Part shown: positions 35,983-47,295 of the stretch, piece by piece
How the letters are laid out: each line of letters starts with the position of its first letter
How positions within the stretch are numbered: position 1 is the first letter of the stretch
Assembly (NCBI GenBank): GCA_014529385.2
Contig: CM043966.1
Span: forward strand, 141,532,211-141,596,210
Length of the DNA: 64,000 nucleotides
Source: Adiantum capillus-veneris
Lineage: Eukaryota > Streptophyta > Polypodiopsida > Polypodiales > Pteridaceae
Direction: 5' to 3'
Notes under the pieces: generated by a model
Database searches by the model: none
What the model was told of the DNA's origin: nothing
Seen by the model: only the letters and a program-made list of their open reading frames with translations
Translations under genes and position numbers: made by a program

Positions 35983-38900
35983 ACGTACTATCGACGGCCA
36001 CCAAAAACCTGCTCTCAAGATTCGGAACAAAACCCGGTCTTTACCTTGATGCCCACTTTCCTCATGACATTGTTGCAACACCATACTGATTTCTTCTTTA
36101 TAAAGTACCCTTCGCAGCACTTCATCCCGTCCATAGGTCATAAGATCCTCCCCTAGCAGTGTAAACTTGCGAGATTTCTGTACTACCCTCCGCTTTTGTA
36201 GCTTCGACAATCTTTCAGAGCATTGACCGGTATCCAAAAAGTCTTCAATCTCTTTGAAGGTTTCATGACCAACATAGGTGGCCGGGGCCACATATATACC
36301 TGTAACCTGCACTTGTACTTTGCTGCTTGCAAGTTGATCTGCTTCTTGGTTTTGCTCTCTTCTCACATGCTTGAATTGGACTTCTTCAAAAGGCTTCAAC
36401 ATGTTCTTGATGGAAAAGAACCAATGCTTCAAAGAATTGCGCTTCACCTGCCATTGGCCTAACAGTTGCTTGATGACTAGTAATGCATCTCCCTTCACCA
36501 CTAACCTTGAAATGCCGAACTCTATGCAGTGTTTTAAACCCAAATGCAGAGCGAGATACTCTGCCTCGTTATTGGTGTGGACATCCTCTAAATCGTATGC
36601 CTTCGAAAATATTGTTTTGCCGTGTGGGTCATGTATCATCACCCCTCCTCTTGCTTTCTGCATTACCCTTCGATATGCTCCATCGAACCACATAGTGAAA
36701 GCATCTTCCATGTCGGGTTCCTCCTTAGCTTCATCTCGCACCACTCTTGGATAAGTCGGTAAATCAATAGCCTTGCTGACAAGAATGTCTGCCAGATGAG
36801 ACCGACTCGTGTGATCCACCTTAAACTCGAATTCGAACTTGAACTCCTATAGCTCCAACACCCACTTCATAATCCTCCTTCCTGGCTTCAAATGTGGCAC
36901 TACCTCTGGCAATAGATTGTTAGCCGTCAACGCAAAAAACTTACGCACAATCAAATGGACTTTGAACTTCTTGCAAGCGAAGACTAGAGCCATCACCCAC
37001 TGCTCCGCCTCGGTGTAGGTAGCCTCTCCTGGGCTAATAACCCTGCTCTCAAAGTATATCGGCTTGTAGCTTCTTCCTACCTTTTGCAATAGAACTGCTC
37101 CAATAGCAACTGTGCCCACGGTCATAGATACATAAAAGTCGTCCTCTCGATTGGGAGGACACACCGCTGGCAATTGACATAGAATCTCCTTGACTCTATC
37201 AAAAGCCTCCTAAGCTTCCCCATCCCATTCATAGCCATGCACTTGCTGAGCCCTTTTTTGAAGAGAATGCACATATTGTGACAGCATCCAAAAGAAACGT
37301 GACAAATACTTTAACTTATGAACAAACGAAGCCAAACCTTGAGCATCTGATGGCGGCTCCATTAGCACCAATGCCTTTACCTTCTCAGGGTCTACCTCTA
37401 TACCGTTTTGCGACACCACATGACCTAACAACTGTTCTCAAGGCTGTGCTAACTTGCACTTCTTGGGATTCAACTGGCCTCCTTCTTCATCAAGCCTTTG
37501 AAAGCATAGTTGGAGCTTAGATAGGTGCTCCAACCTTGAATTGTAGCAACCGATATCATCCATGAAGACCCTAATAAAACGGCCCAAGTATGGACCAAAC
37601 ACCCTGTTCATCCAATCCTGGAAGGTGGGATATGAATTTACTAAGCCGAATGGCATCCTGCGGTAAGCAAAACAGCCCCATGGAGATATGAATGTGGTCT
37701 TCAGCTGGTCCTCAAGTGCAATCCCTATTTGAAAGTACCCCGAAAAGCCATCCATAATTGAGTACCTCTCATGCCCAGCCACCTGGTTTAAGATTTCATC
37801 TTGAAACGGCAAGGGGTAGTGATTCCTCTTGGTCACGGCATTCAATGGATTGTAGTCGACACACACTCTCCATTTCCCATTCTTCTTAGGGGTTATGACC
37901 ACTGGCGAGACACTCTGACTCCTTCACAGGATATATGATGCCTGCATCCAATAGTTTATTGATCTCCTGCCAAAGGGCTTCTTTTTGAATTTCTCCTAGC
38001 CTTCTTAGCTTCTGTGCTTTAGGCTTATACCCCTCCTTAAGAACAATCTTGTGCTCCACTCCTTTTGCACCTCGCAAATGCTTGTATTCCGTGGCAAATA
38101 GATTGGGATAGGATTCACACAGCTGAACATAGCCCTCCTTTTCCCCTTTGGTAAGGTCTTCACTTATCATGCTCGAAACCTCCTCTCTGCTTAAACCATG
38201 AGCTTGAGGCCGCATACCTTCTTCTTTAGGTGGAGAGTCATCTATGGTGACTCCGAACAAATCAGCATCTATCTTCAGCATGTCATCCTCGCTCTCCTCT
38301 TCCTCTATGCTAGTATATCCTTCATCATAGCCCGTCTCAGTCTCGTACTTATAGCTCGTTGTGTCGCCCTCATCTTTAACTGCCATAGGATGAGAACTTC
38401 CCTCCTTGGTCTTCAAATCAAGCACAATTTGTCTTCCTCTCTCTTTGTTAGGCAAAGTGAACACTTTGCTCTCCCAATCCTGCTTTGCACCTATTGCCAA
38501 CAGCCATGGCCTACCCAAAATGATAGGGTAAGCATTATCCCCTGCTTTCATCACAAAGAAGTCAATGAGGCACTCTATGCCCATCACCTTGACCTTCACA
38601 TCCTGCACCACACCCAGACACCTGGCTTTAGTATGGTTAGCCATCCTCATGCGCACATTTGACCTGACTACTGCCTTGACTCCCGTCTCTTTCATGGCTG
38701 CTTCTGTCATGACACAAACCTGTGCTCCACCGTCTATGTAGGCTTGTACCTGCATCCTCTTCCCTATAATTGCATCCACCAATGGAAGAACATCAGTGGG
38801 GCTACCCACTCTCAAAGCCATGTTTTGCACTGCTTGGACATTTCCCTTAGCTCTTGGCAGCCTAGTACTAACACTTGTAGACCACTGCCTTCTTAACTTT

Positions 38901-40102
38901 GGATTTAAAGCTAACAACTGACCAAATGTAATATTTGCCTTTTGATTTTGAACATCACTCACCAGATTGTACTCGGGATAGCCTCGTCCTAGCTAGAAAT
39001 CCGCTTGCTTGATCTTGCGACGCCTCCTTCTTTTGCTAGGCTCAGGCTGCTCTCTGCCTTCATACACCTTCTCTTTACCCTTGCAAGCTCTAGTTTCCCG
39101 TTCTACCTCTGTTTCCCTCTCAACTCTTGCCCTCTTATTGGCCAAAACTTCGACATCCTGCTTGTCTACCCCTATGATGTTCACTCTTGGAACCTCACCC
39201 CTGTTTTGCTGAGCCGGCTGCACAGGATTCTCCACCGCTTGCTCTCTTGGACCATTGTATTGCCCTTGACCTTGACCTCTACCAAAAAGCGGGTACATAC
39301 CTCCTCTTTCTCTCTGTGGTTGAGGACAATCAGGTGCATAATGCCCTTTTTCTCCACAATTGTAACACCTACCAGGCAGTGGCCGAGCCCTGCCCCTTGC
39401 TCCTCTTGGCTATCCTCTATCCATGACACTGAGCCGCAAATCTTGCATCTGCTCGGATAAATCTTGCATTGTGCGCACCCAATTTTGCGGCACAATAGCT
39501 ACACCTCGAATTCCCTGATTTTCTTCATGTCCAGCCTCTCTCGGGCTCTGCGGTTGAACATGGGCCATCGTCTCGTAGCCAGACACGCCTTGCTCTATCT
39601 TCTTCTTTATCTTTCTACTCTTCGACCGCGCAATGGCTACTGCACCATTATAATTCTTCGGGCTCTCGAAATCAACTTTTTCTCTCACCTTGGGATGCAG
39701 ACACACCATGAATTTGTCCAGCATGAAGTAATCACCGTTGGCCAATTGCATGGCTACCGCTAACTCTGCCCAACACTCTTCAAAATGACCCAAAAACAAA
39801 TTGAACTCTTCACTTACATCTTGCTTAAGAGCCTTCAGCTTTGCATCCATTTCGACTGGGGAAGTCTCCTTGCAAAAGTCGTGAAGAAACCTCGCCCGTA
39901 GAGCCGGCCATGCTTACTTCGGTTCACCTTCCAATGCATCGTACCATGCTTTAGCTCTACCTTGCATCACCAAAGGAAAAGTTTGCATCTTGCTGTCCTC
40001 CTTCGGCATACGCAATGACGGCATGTACAACTCGAAATCTGTCATCCACTCATCAGGGCTCTCTTCTCCTGTGAAAATTGGTCCATAGCTTCTACCTGCC
40101 AT
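35983..40102 (-). pseudogene. Gag-protease-RT-RNase H-RNase H-integrase N-terminus of element C (broken)
   Basis: From ATG 40102 (product MAGRSYGPIF) on minus: Gag, zinc knuckle CYNCGEKGHYAPDC (about 39365), and protease IDGGAQVCVMT with IILGRPWL (about 38740-38510). RT follows with YSIMDGFSGYFQI and the catalytic FMDDIG (about 37560). Then come a gypsy RNase H (YTEAEQWVMALVFACKKF) and a second archaeal-type RNase H with all four acidic positions in WFDGAYRR, NNEAEYLAL, VKGDALLVI and NQEADQLAS (36690-36330). Last is the HH half of the integrase zinc finger (CHEESGHQGKDR) and FWWPSIV, where element B is inserted. Several stops (about 39914, 39410, 38993, 37436, 37208) and frameshifts (about 37895, 36845) show decay. 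Dual RNase H is a known mark of the Tat lineage. Confidence 0.92.
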
Positions 40103-40156
40103 GACTTCCAACGCGAAAACTGCTTCTTTTCGATCAACTAGGAGCAATCAGTGTGC

Positions 40157-40175
40157 TCCTCAGTGGGGGCACCAG
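40157..40175 (-). other. Primer-binding site of element C
   Basis: On minus TGGTGCCCCCACTGAGGAG, 5 nt inside the 5' LTR. The gag ATG at 40102 follows only about 55 nt later, so the leader is very short compared with the 1-kb leaders of A and B. Confidence 0.85.
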
Positions 40176-40180
40176 AAGAT

Positions 40181-40401
40181 GGAGAGGGGGAATGGGGAGC
40201 ACGCCCAGCGCACCAACACGGTTGCCTCCTATAGCCCAGGGCACACACTGCACCCCAATCCTCTCGAAAACACCTTCAAAAGGACAATTTACACCTAATC
40301 CGCTTCACCTGCTTAGCTTCCAAGCGCACACGCGCTATCCAAGGCTGCAAAATGAGCCAACACCTCACTGCACCTGCTTTGCCTCCCTCTGCACATACAC
40401 T

Positions 40402-40469
<68 letters not shown>

Positions 40470-42046
40470 AGGACCAACGATCCGGGTGTACACACGCTTC
40501 ACCGGCACCGCGGCTGGCAACAGACGAGACGGGGAAGAGAAAAGGGAAAGGGGGGAGCGACACCAAGCCAAAGACAAAGAGGGTTGCCCATTGATAGCTT
40601 CAAAAAAACTTACACAGTTCCAAAGCTCTCTCTCACACTCTTGCTTTCTCCTCTTGAATGCCCAGTCCCAAAAAAACAAAAGCCCCCCTTACACAAAAAA
40701 AATTGGCCCCTTTACAGGCTCGTTTTTGAGTTTTTTAGCAATTTTCATGATTTGCCGACATGTGGCACTCCCCCTGGGAGGCTCGGTCTCACTTTGACTA
40801 GCTTTGTGCTCAATTCGAGGCCTCACCCTTTACTCCACACATGAGCTTTCTCTAGGGAGCAACGACGGCACCGTCGTTGCTCCTAGGAGCCCACTTTATC
40901 TTCAAAAAAGCTTTGGACCGGGTTTGACCGCGGGAAATGGCCCCCCCATGGGTGGGCGCCACGTCAACACCATCTCCTCTCTCGCGCGGGCGGAGCTACC
41001 TCTGGCACCGCCTGCCTTGGCCAAAACTTCCATGGATCGCCACCGACCGCCTCTGCAGCGTCACCGGCGCTTTTCGCCATAGCCCACGCCCTCTAGGAGC
41101 TCCCACCCCTTTCAATACTGTATGGGGCGCCCACTTGTGGCCTTTATAGCTTGCGCTGCTGCTCACGAGCCATGCATGTGGGATCACCCTACCCGCCACG
41201 TGGCAGCCAGCCCTTGAATGTACCCTTTGAACCTCAAAAAGCCTTCACCCTCTCACAAAGAACTCTCACCTTTTGTGCTTGTTTGATCAACTGCCATCCC
41301 CTGCACAAACTTCCAATGCCTTGGCTGTTCGGCCTGGCTAAAACCCGACAAACCTGACTCCAAGCTCACATCTCAGCTCCACATTCCAACATCACGGTGA
41401 CCTTGAACAGGGCACCCAAAAACGGGGAAAAAACACCCGACAGTCCACGTTCGCTATGAGATGTCAACTTCGGCTGGTTACACATAGTGGATCCTACACA
41501 TCAAACATCTGGCAAGCTCTAGAAAACCCCAAATGACACATTTCTCAATGCGACCCCGCCGCCTCGAAACTGGTCCCCATGAAATCTTCATCTGGCCATA
41601 ACTAGCTATCCAGAGCTCCGATTCACAATCCGAGAAGACAGGCATGCTCCACAACTCGAGCATTACACACATATGCATTGACGTCCACCCGGGCCACCTG
41701 TCCCCAGCTGCCCTGTCCGTCGGGGATCTGCTACACACTTCACCTTTAAACTGCAATATCTTGAGCACCGAGACTCCGTTTGACGAGCCGTCTGGACCGG
41801 CTTCTAGAGCACACTGAACTTTACATTCTAGAGCACTGACTTGGCATTTTGGGCACCTTGACCTGCCATCCCAACTGGACCATTCCATAGAACTTTTGGC
41901 CTAAAAAGCCGCTTCAAACACACTTTCCCGCTATCCTTTGGCTGCCAAGGACATCGGCACCTGCCCTAGCCTTTTGCACCGCACTCGATGGCACCCTTTG
42001 CTTGGCATAGACCACCACTTAGCTTTGACCAACTTTAGCTGCACCA
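40181..42046 (-). repeat. 5' LTR of element C (1866 bp)
   Basis: Homologous to 27149-29056, with TG...CA ends and a CT tract at 40402-40465. Confidence 0.93.
40855..40882. other. Perfect 13-bp-arm hairpin in the LTR of C
   Basis: GGAGCAACGACGG and its exact reverse complement are separated by CA. The other LTR copy (27865-27892) has one mismatch. Confidence 0.9.
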
Positions 42047-42690
42047 ACATTTATTGCCAAGAAAAAGGTATACTAATGGGATATAACTGTTCTCCATTAT
42101 GGTGTAATTTTTACTTGGCATGGTTTGAAATTGAATATATAAAAAGGGTATCTCTTCTTATATGATATGATATAATGAAAGCCTTTTTATATTCATGGAG
42201 ATATATGGATGACTTACTGTTTGCCAATAATCCCTTTATTTCACAATGTCTTGACCACAAAAAACCCTTGTCCCATGAGGACCACTTTACAATTTATCCA
42301 TGAGATATTATTGGGATCAAAGCCACACACGAGGGAAACCAAGTCACATATTTGAATACATATATCCAATTATGTGAACCAATATAAGGGGAGTATGTTA
42401 CATACATCTCCTGAAAAAAAGACAAATTACCATGTCCCAATGTTTCATTTATTCATGCAGCTAGTAATCTGCCAAAAAAGATGGCATATAATGTGTGCAT
42501 ATCACAAGTACTTCCCATATTATACAATGCATCCCAAGAATCATACGTTGTTACAGACTTAAATAAACTCGTTTCTATGTTCACAAAAGAGCGTATTGTT
42601 GCATGTATTACCAAACTCATTGAAGAAAACAAATTTCCTGGCATTAGATTTACCATCAATACCTTAAAACAGAGAATTGATAAAGGATAG
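42047..42690 (+). pseudogene. Penelope-like reverse transcriptase, C-terminal part (in-frame stops only)
   Basis: Continues the RT gene broken at 27148. One frame runs without frameshift: RT motif B region QEKGILMGYNCSPLWCNFY (about 42059), catalytic motif C SWRYMDDLLF (about 42193), TIYP-stop-DIIGIK, then a C-terminal segment ending FTINTLKQRIDKG before TAG at 42688. Four in-frame stops interrupt it (TGA about 42163, TGA about 42301, TAA about 42385, TGA about 42409). The YMDD box with the preceding MGYNCSPLWCN phrase identifies an RT outside the LTR and L1 groups. Confidence 0.75.
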
Positions 42691-42710
42691 GTCCACTCGG
42701 TGGCCTATCC
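42685..42710 (+). other. Hairpin overlapping the RT stop codon
   Basis: GGATAGG-T-CCAC-TCG-GTGG-CCTATCC: an 11-bp stem with a single bulged T and a 3-nt loop. The TAG stop of the RT frame lies in the 5' arm. It sits between the RT gene and the right direct repeat. Confidence 0.8.
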
Positions 42711-43740
42711 TTCACCAAGTGTACCTTTCGTTAGGGATGGGGGAGGGCCACACACAGACACATAATATATATGACATACTGCTATCTCTCTCTTCTATCT
42801 CTCTCACACACGCACACTCACACATACAATATATATAATATACATACCATTGGCATATCCACCCAAAAAATAACTAGCATGAAAGGGCACAATTTTTTAG
42901 TAAAAAAAACCCGCACTTAAAACACACATAAATTAAAATGGACACCATGCCACCAGAAGTCTACTAATTCTTTACCATGACACATGCAACTACGTCATTA
43001 GCAGATGAATGATGGACGAGACAAGAGATGGAAGCTGGCTCCAAGCAGATCATAATTGGTGTTTTAATAAAAAAAACAAGCCATATGGATTTTTTGTAAT
43101 CATTTCCAATATGTAACAGTTTTTTCCTTTGTGTGGAATTCATCAAAGAATGTACAAAACCTTCTAATAAATAAAAATCCCTAGTGTGCCAAAGATAATC
43201 TCTTTTAGTATTTTGCATATTGGTGGAAGGGATAATCCTATATGGCTAATGATTATTTTTAGCAACGTCTGATTGGTGGCTCTACATTCTGAAAAAAAAG
43301 ACACTCACGCGTGGCTTAGTTAATGCACCGTTTGTAGCATTTTTATATAAATAAACATTGCACATGAGTCTGGAACACACACGATGCTGCCTGGCTTTGT
43401 AAAACACACATACACACACAATGTATAATCAATTGCTAGCGACAGCGCTCACCTATACTCTACATAAACTACCCCTTGGGCTACAGCAAGCGCACACACC
43501 CTCCTTCTCCACCAACGAGTGCCCCTTGGGCTAGAGCATGCGCACACACCATCCTTCTCAACCAACGAATGCAAGTGTGAAGAGAACAAGCTCTACTCTC
43601 TGCAAGCCTCTAATTGCAAACAAACAAGTATCGAACGGATTGAGTGTTCACTCCTAGGCATACTACATAAGGTAAATGATGGATTTTTTTCTCAGAATCG
43701 CACACACACAGTTGAAATAAGAAGCACATGGGTGGAAATT

Positions 43741-45307
43741 TGTCATAATAATCAATATCTAATTCTCCTAAATGATTTTCTCATATTAAACTGATCATTT
43801 AATGTGGGGAAGGCCAAGGGAGAAAAAGGTAGAATATTGGTTAAGCTAGCAGACCGGCCACAGTAGGGATCCAAAGGGGGGGCCATCTGCAACAGATCCA
43901 TGTGCAACAATGGGCTAAAAAGACCCTAAGGTTCAGCCCATTAAGACTTCCAAAATGCTAAGGTTCCAAAATTCAAAGGTTGTGTCCAAAGGTCAACCCT
44001 AGGGAAAATTGGATGCTTTGTGTGTGCCCTAAAAGTCTTTGCACATCCCTTCATGGGAGGGGGCGAGCCCTAAAGGTAGTGGATGAGAGAGAAGCCACAC
44101 ACACACACACAGGCTCCCTTTACACAAAGGGAATGAGGGACACATGTCAGCTCCCTAGGCCAGATGCCCACAAGGTGTGCCCAATTCCTATTGGAAGACC
44201 CTTGAAGTGGACCAATGAGAATTAAGCTAGAGTAAATCTAGTTTAATTAATTTAAAAACATTTAACAAAAGAAACCAATGAGAATTAAGTCTCCTAAAAG
44301 ACTATTGGGCAGTCTCCCAAAGGGTCCAATGAGCATTCAGGAGCCCAATGGCTTGCCTGATTCCTATTGGCCAGGAGGCAAAGGGGTCCAATGAGAGTTT
44401 AGTTTAATTATTTAATTACCTAAAGCTCTCACAAAAGGGGAAAGGGGGACACATGTCAGAAGGCTGTCACTTATGCTGCTTAACACCCATTGGCTTGACT
44501 TGGGGAGGTCCAATGAGGCAAAAGCCAGACCAATTTGGCAGGAAGGGCTCGCCCAAGAGAGAGAGGGGGGTGATTTTTGCTTGGCATCAACACACACACA
44601 CTCACAATTGACCATGTGTGAAGAAAGAATACTCTATCTCCTCCCAAGCTTTAATGGAGAGCTCATCACCTACTCCAAGCTTGTGAGATAGAAGCCTACA
44701 TCAACACTCTCTTGGCATGTGGATGCAAATCCAACCAAGAGCCAAGCTTCAATGCATGCTCATCTTCTCTACCAAGCTAATTATTAAGCTAAGCTATGCT
44801 AATATGAGTGATTATGTGAGGATATGTACATCTTTCTCGTTAGATACTCCTTCTTCCTCTCAATCTACTCTCATACCCTGTTAGCTCTCACCATCTTCGA
44901 AGGTGTGTGAGGTCTTGGGTCCGAGAACGGGGATAATTCAAGTTGTGTTTGATTAAGTGTTTTGCTTAGTGCATGAAGCTTCCATCTTCATTGCACTAGC
45001 TAATTTGAAGGAACACAAAGAATTGTATTGTACAATGTCTCTCTTGATGGGAGAAACCATAATACAAAGCCTTTTGGAGGTGGGACCGGCTCCATGCAAA
45101 TCCGGTCCTCAACTGTTGTCAATAGCTTAATTTCTCTCTCTTTTGAAAGTATTGTCGATGCTATCTAACTAGGTGTTATGCTTTTTGTTGCTCTCTCCAC
45201 CCAAGCACTCTTGTAACTCTCATTAAGAATCTATTCTAATGAAATGCCCACTATGTTCATGCTAATTTCCGCTACACATAAGTTATTAGGCCATTAAATG
45301 TTACACA
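43741..45307 (+). mobile_element. Solo LTR (about 1.57 kb) inside the right direct repeat
   Basis: Absent from the left direct repeat (empty site at about 22790). Ends TGTCATAATA...GTTACACA, flanked by AATT(T) on both sides. It has no ORF with a known domain. The middle carries at least five CCAATGAG motifs (44213, 44276, 44331, 44390, 44510) and several ATTGG in the other orientation; the 3' third looks like an R/U5 region. Orientation is set from the TG...CA reading and is uncertain, as is the family. Confidence 0.72.
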
Positions 45308-46324
45308 ATTTCACTCCCATTTACACACACATGAGGTGTTTAAAGGGCTACGTATATAGCCATAGATAAAATTTTGGCATTGAAGCTGCACATAGACATC
45401 AGAGAGCAGTTGTAACATATGTAGTACCGGTTTTCCATAGTTATGTAACATAAACTTACTCACATAAACACATGCACGTGCATACTTATAAAGGTTTTTT
45501 ATTTGGATTTTGCACACACACGCATGCACATACACACAGGCATATACAAAAAAATCCACACAACACATAGGGAAGGTTTTCAAAAAGATAAACATAGTAG
45601 CACATATGCACATACAAAGGTAAATATACAATCATACTCATAGTGTATCATTAACATAAAAAATAGATGATAATAGTGGTAAAACATAGTATTAATCATC
45701 ATCCTAAAGCTAATACCTATCATAAAAATATCATTTGAAGGGTTGTGCAGTGACAGAATTGCAGAATCTTGGACAATAATTGTATACAAGAGAGATAATA
45801 AGTACACATATGACAACGGCAAGTACTAACCGGGTATTGCGGTACATGTATTTTGAATGATTACATAAGTTTCTTTTTTATCAAGTACTTTAAAGAGGGT
45901 TCTGTTTTGTATTAAGTGCTTAACTCTGGAAAGGTTTGAATTCCAAAAAAACCCCATTAGATTTCTAATAATTAGTAAGCATGAATGTAGATGTTGGTAA
46001 AAATATGGATCATTGGTTATGACAACCTCCTATGAGGAAGAAAGTCACTGTTTACTTCTAGTTTTTTTTATAAAAGAGAGTGATGCTACAGACATAATGC
46101 TGCCAAAATTTTTACAATTTAAGAGACATATCTCTAATGTAGAGAAATTTTCATAAGTAAACAACTCTTTGGTTGATTCTCTAGGAGAAAATTGAGAGTA
46201 TATACCATAGAATGTAACATATGGTGGACTCATACAAAGATATATTGATATACTCATAAATGCTTATAAAGTGGGGCAAGAAATAGGACTCTTACATAGA
46301 ATATTAACCACACGTGTCTAATTA

Positions 46325-46549
46325 TTGTTAATAAGTAGAACTGCTAGGATGCACATCACTCGGGGGGACATATTTAAGCTACAACAGATTTGGGACAAGC
46401 TCATGGCTACACATAGTAGGAAAAAGAAAACCAAGCGAATAGCAATTAGGGACCCTATCTCCAAACTATGTAAACCCATTAAAATTTTCAAAGACCGTAA
46501 TAGACCCTACTTACATAGACAAGCTAAAGAAAACATAATATATATTTAG
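46325..46549 (+). CDS. Small basic ORF conserved in both direct repeats (unknown)
   Basis: A 74-codon frame rich in Lys/Arg (PISKLCKPIKIFKDRNRPYL) that ends near the direct-repeat end. In the left repeat (about 23835-24035) the same frame is kept, apart from one stop and a 3-nt change. Its differences include conservative ones such as Lys/Gln and Arg/Gln. It could be an N-terminal coding part of the Penelope-like element. No domain is recognised, and it uses a non-ATG codon or an ATG within the first codons. Confidence 0.35.
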   Translation: MLISRTARMHITRGDIFKLQQIWDKLMATHSRKKKTKRIAIRDPISKLCKPIKIFKDRNRPYLHRQAKENIIYI

Positions 46550-46636
46550 GAGTATGGTTGGGGTCTGGAATATGACAGCGATAACAAGCAGCGGGGTTTG
46601 CTTGAATACGTGTCACCCATTTAGTATGAATTAGTT

Positions 46637-47295
46637 ATACCTTTGTGTGATTTTCTACTTGATAAGATGCTTAATTTTCTTTGACAATGTACATATTCCA
46701 AGTGTTTCATGGTGGCACACTCATCTTTCCTATAAAGTTTGAAGCTGACAAAAATTGTCGAAAATAACAACTAATAGGCACTGTTGCAGAATTGCATGGA
46801 AAGTAATCCAAAATTGTATATTGATGAAAAATGATACATTTATATGATTTTTATGCGTATGCAAGTGATGCCACAAATTTAGGGATTTTTATGAATTCGT
46901 TTGGGATTTTTCGCATAAAAAATGGCATTTATTGGGTAAAAATGACCTGAAACTGACCTAGTTTTGGTCTAAAGTGGAAAAAAGGCCCAGAAATTCACAC
47001 ATCATCTCATACTTACATGGGAAGAGAGAGAGAGAGAGGGAGGGATGTTTTTTACTGAAAAAACATCACTAGTGTGCAATAGATTCCATGGTTGCCCAAT
47101 TTGCAATCTTGTATCTGAGCTTGTGAGGGGGTGAATTAGGGTTTCCCCTTATCAAACTGGTGTGTGGGAATCACTTTAGAAGCTCTTAAATCTCTGTAAA
47201 ATCAGAAAATGGTCGCCATGAAGGTGGAAGCTCGTGTATTCTAGGTCCTCATTTAAGTTGTATATTAGGAAGTCCTCAAGATGTAAATTGTTTTT
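46637..47295. other. Interval without recognised features
   Basis: AT-rich, with a short GA run near 47022-47038. It may hold the 5' part of gypsy D, but no LTR boundary is visible. Confidence 0.5.

Larger units (their letters stand above)
42765..46636 (+). repeat. Right direct repeat of the Penelope-like element (split by a solo LTR)
   Basis: Two blocks, 42765-43740 and 45308-46636, match 21812-24124 in order and orientation. Homology ends together with the left copy at TAGTA(C/T)GAATTAGTT. Confidence 0.88.

Noticed and set aside
42685-42765. Hammerhead ribozyme near the Penelope-like repeat
   Set aside because: The conserved CUGAUGA and GAAA core could not be found around the hairpin or in either direct repeat.
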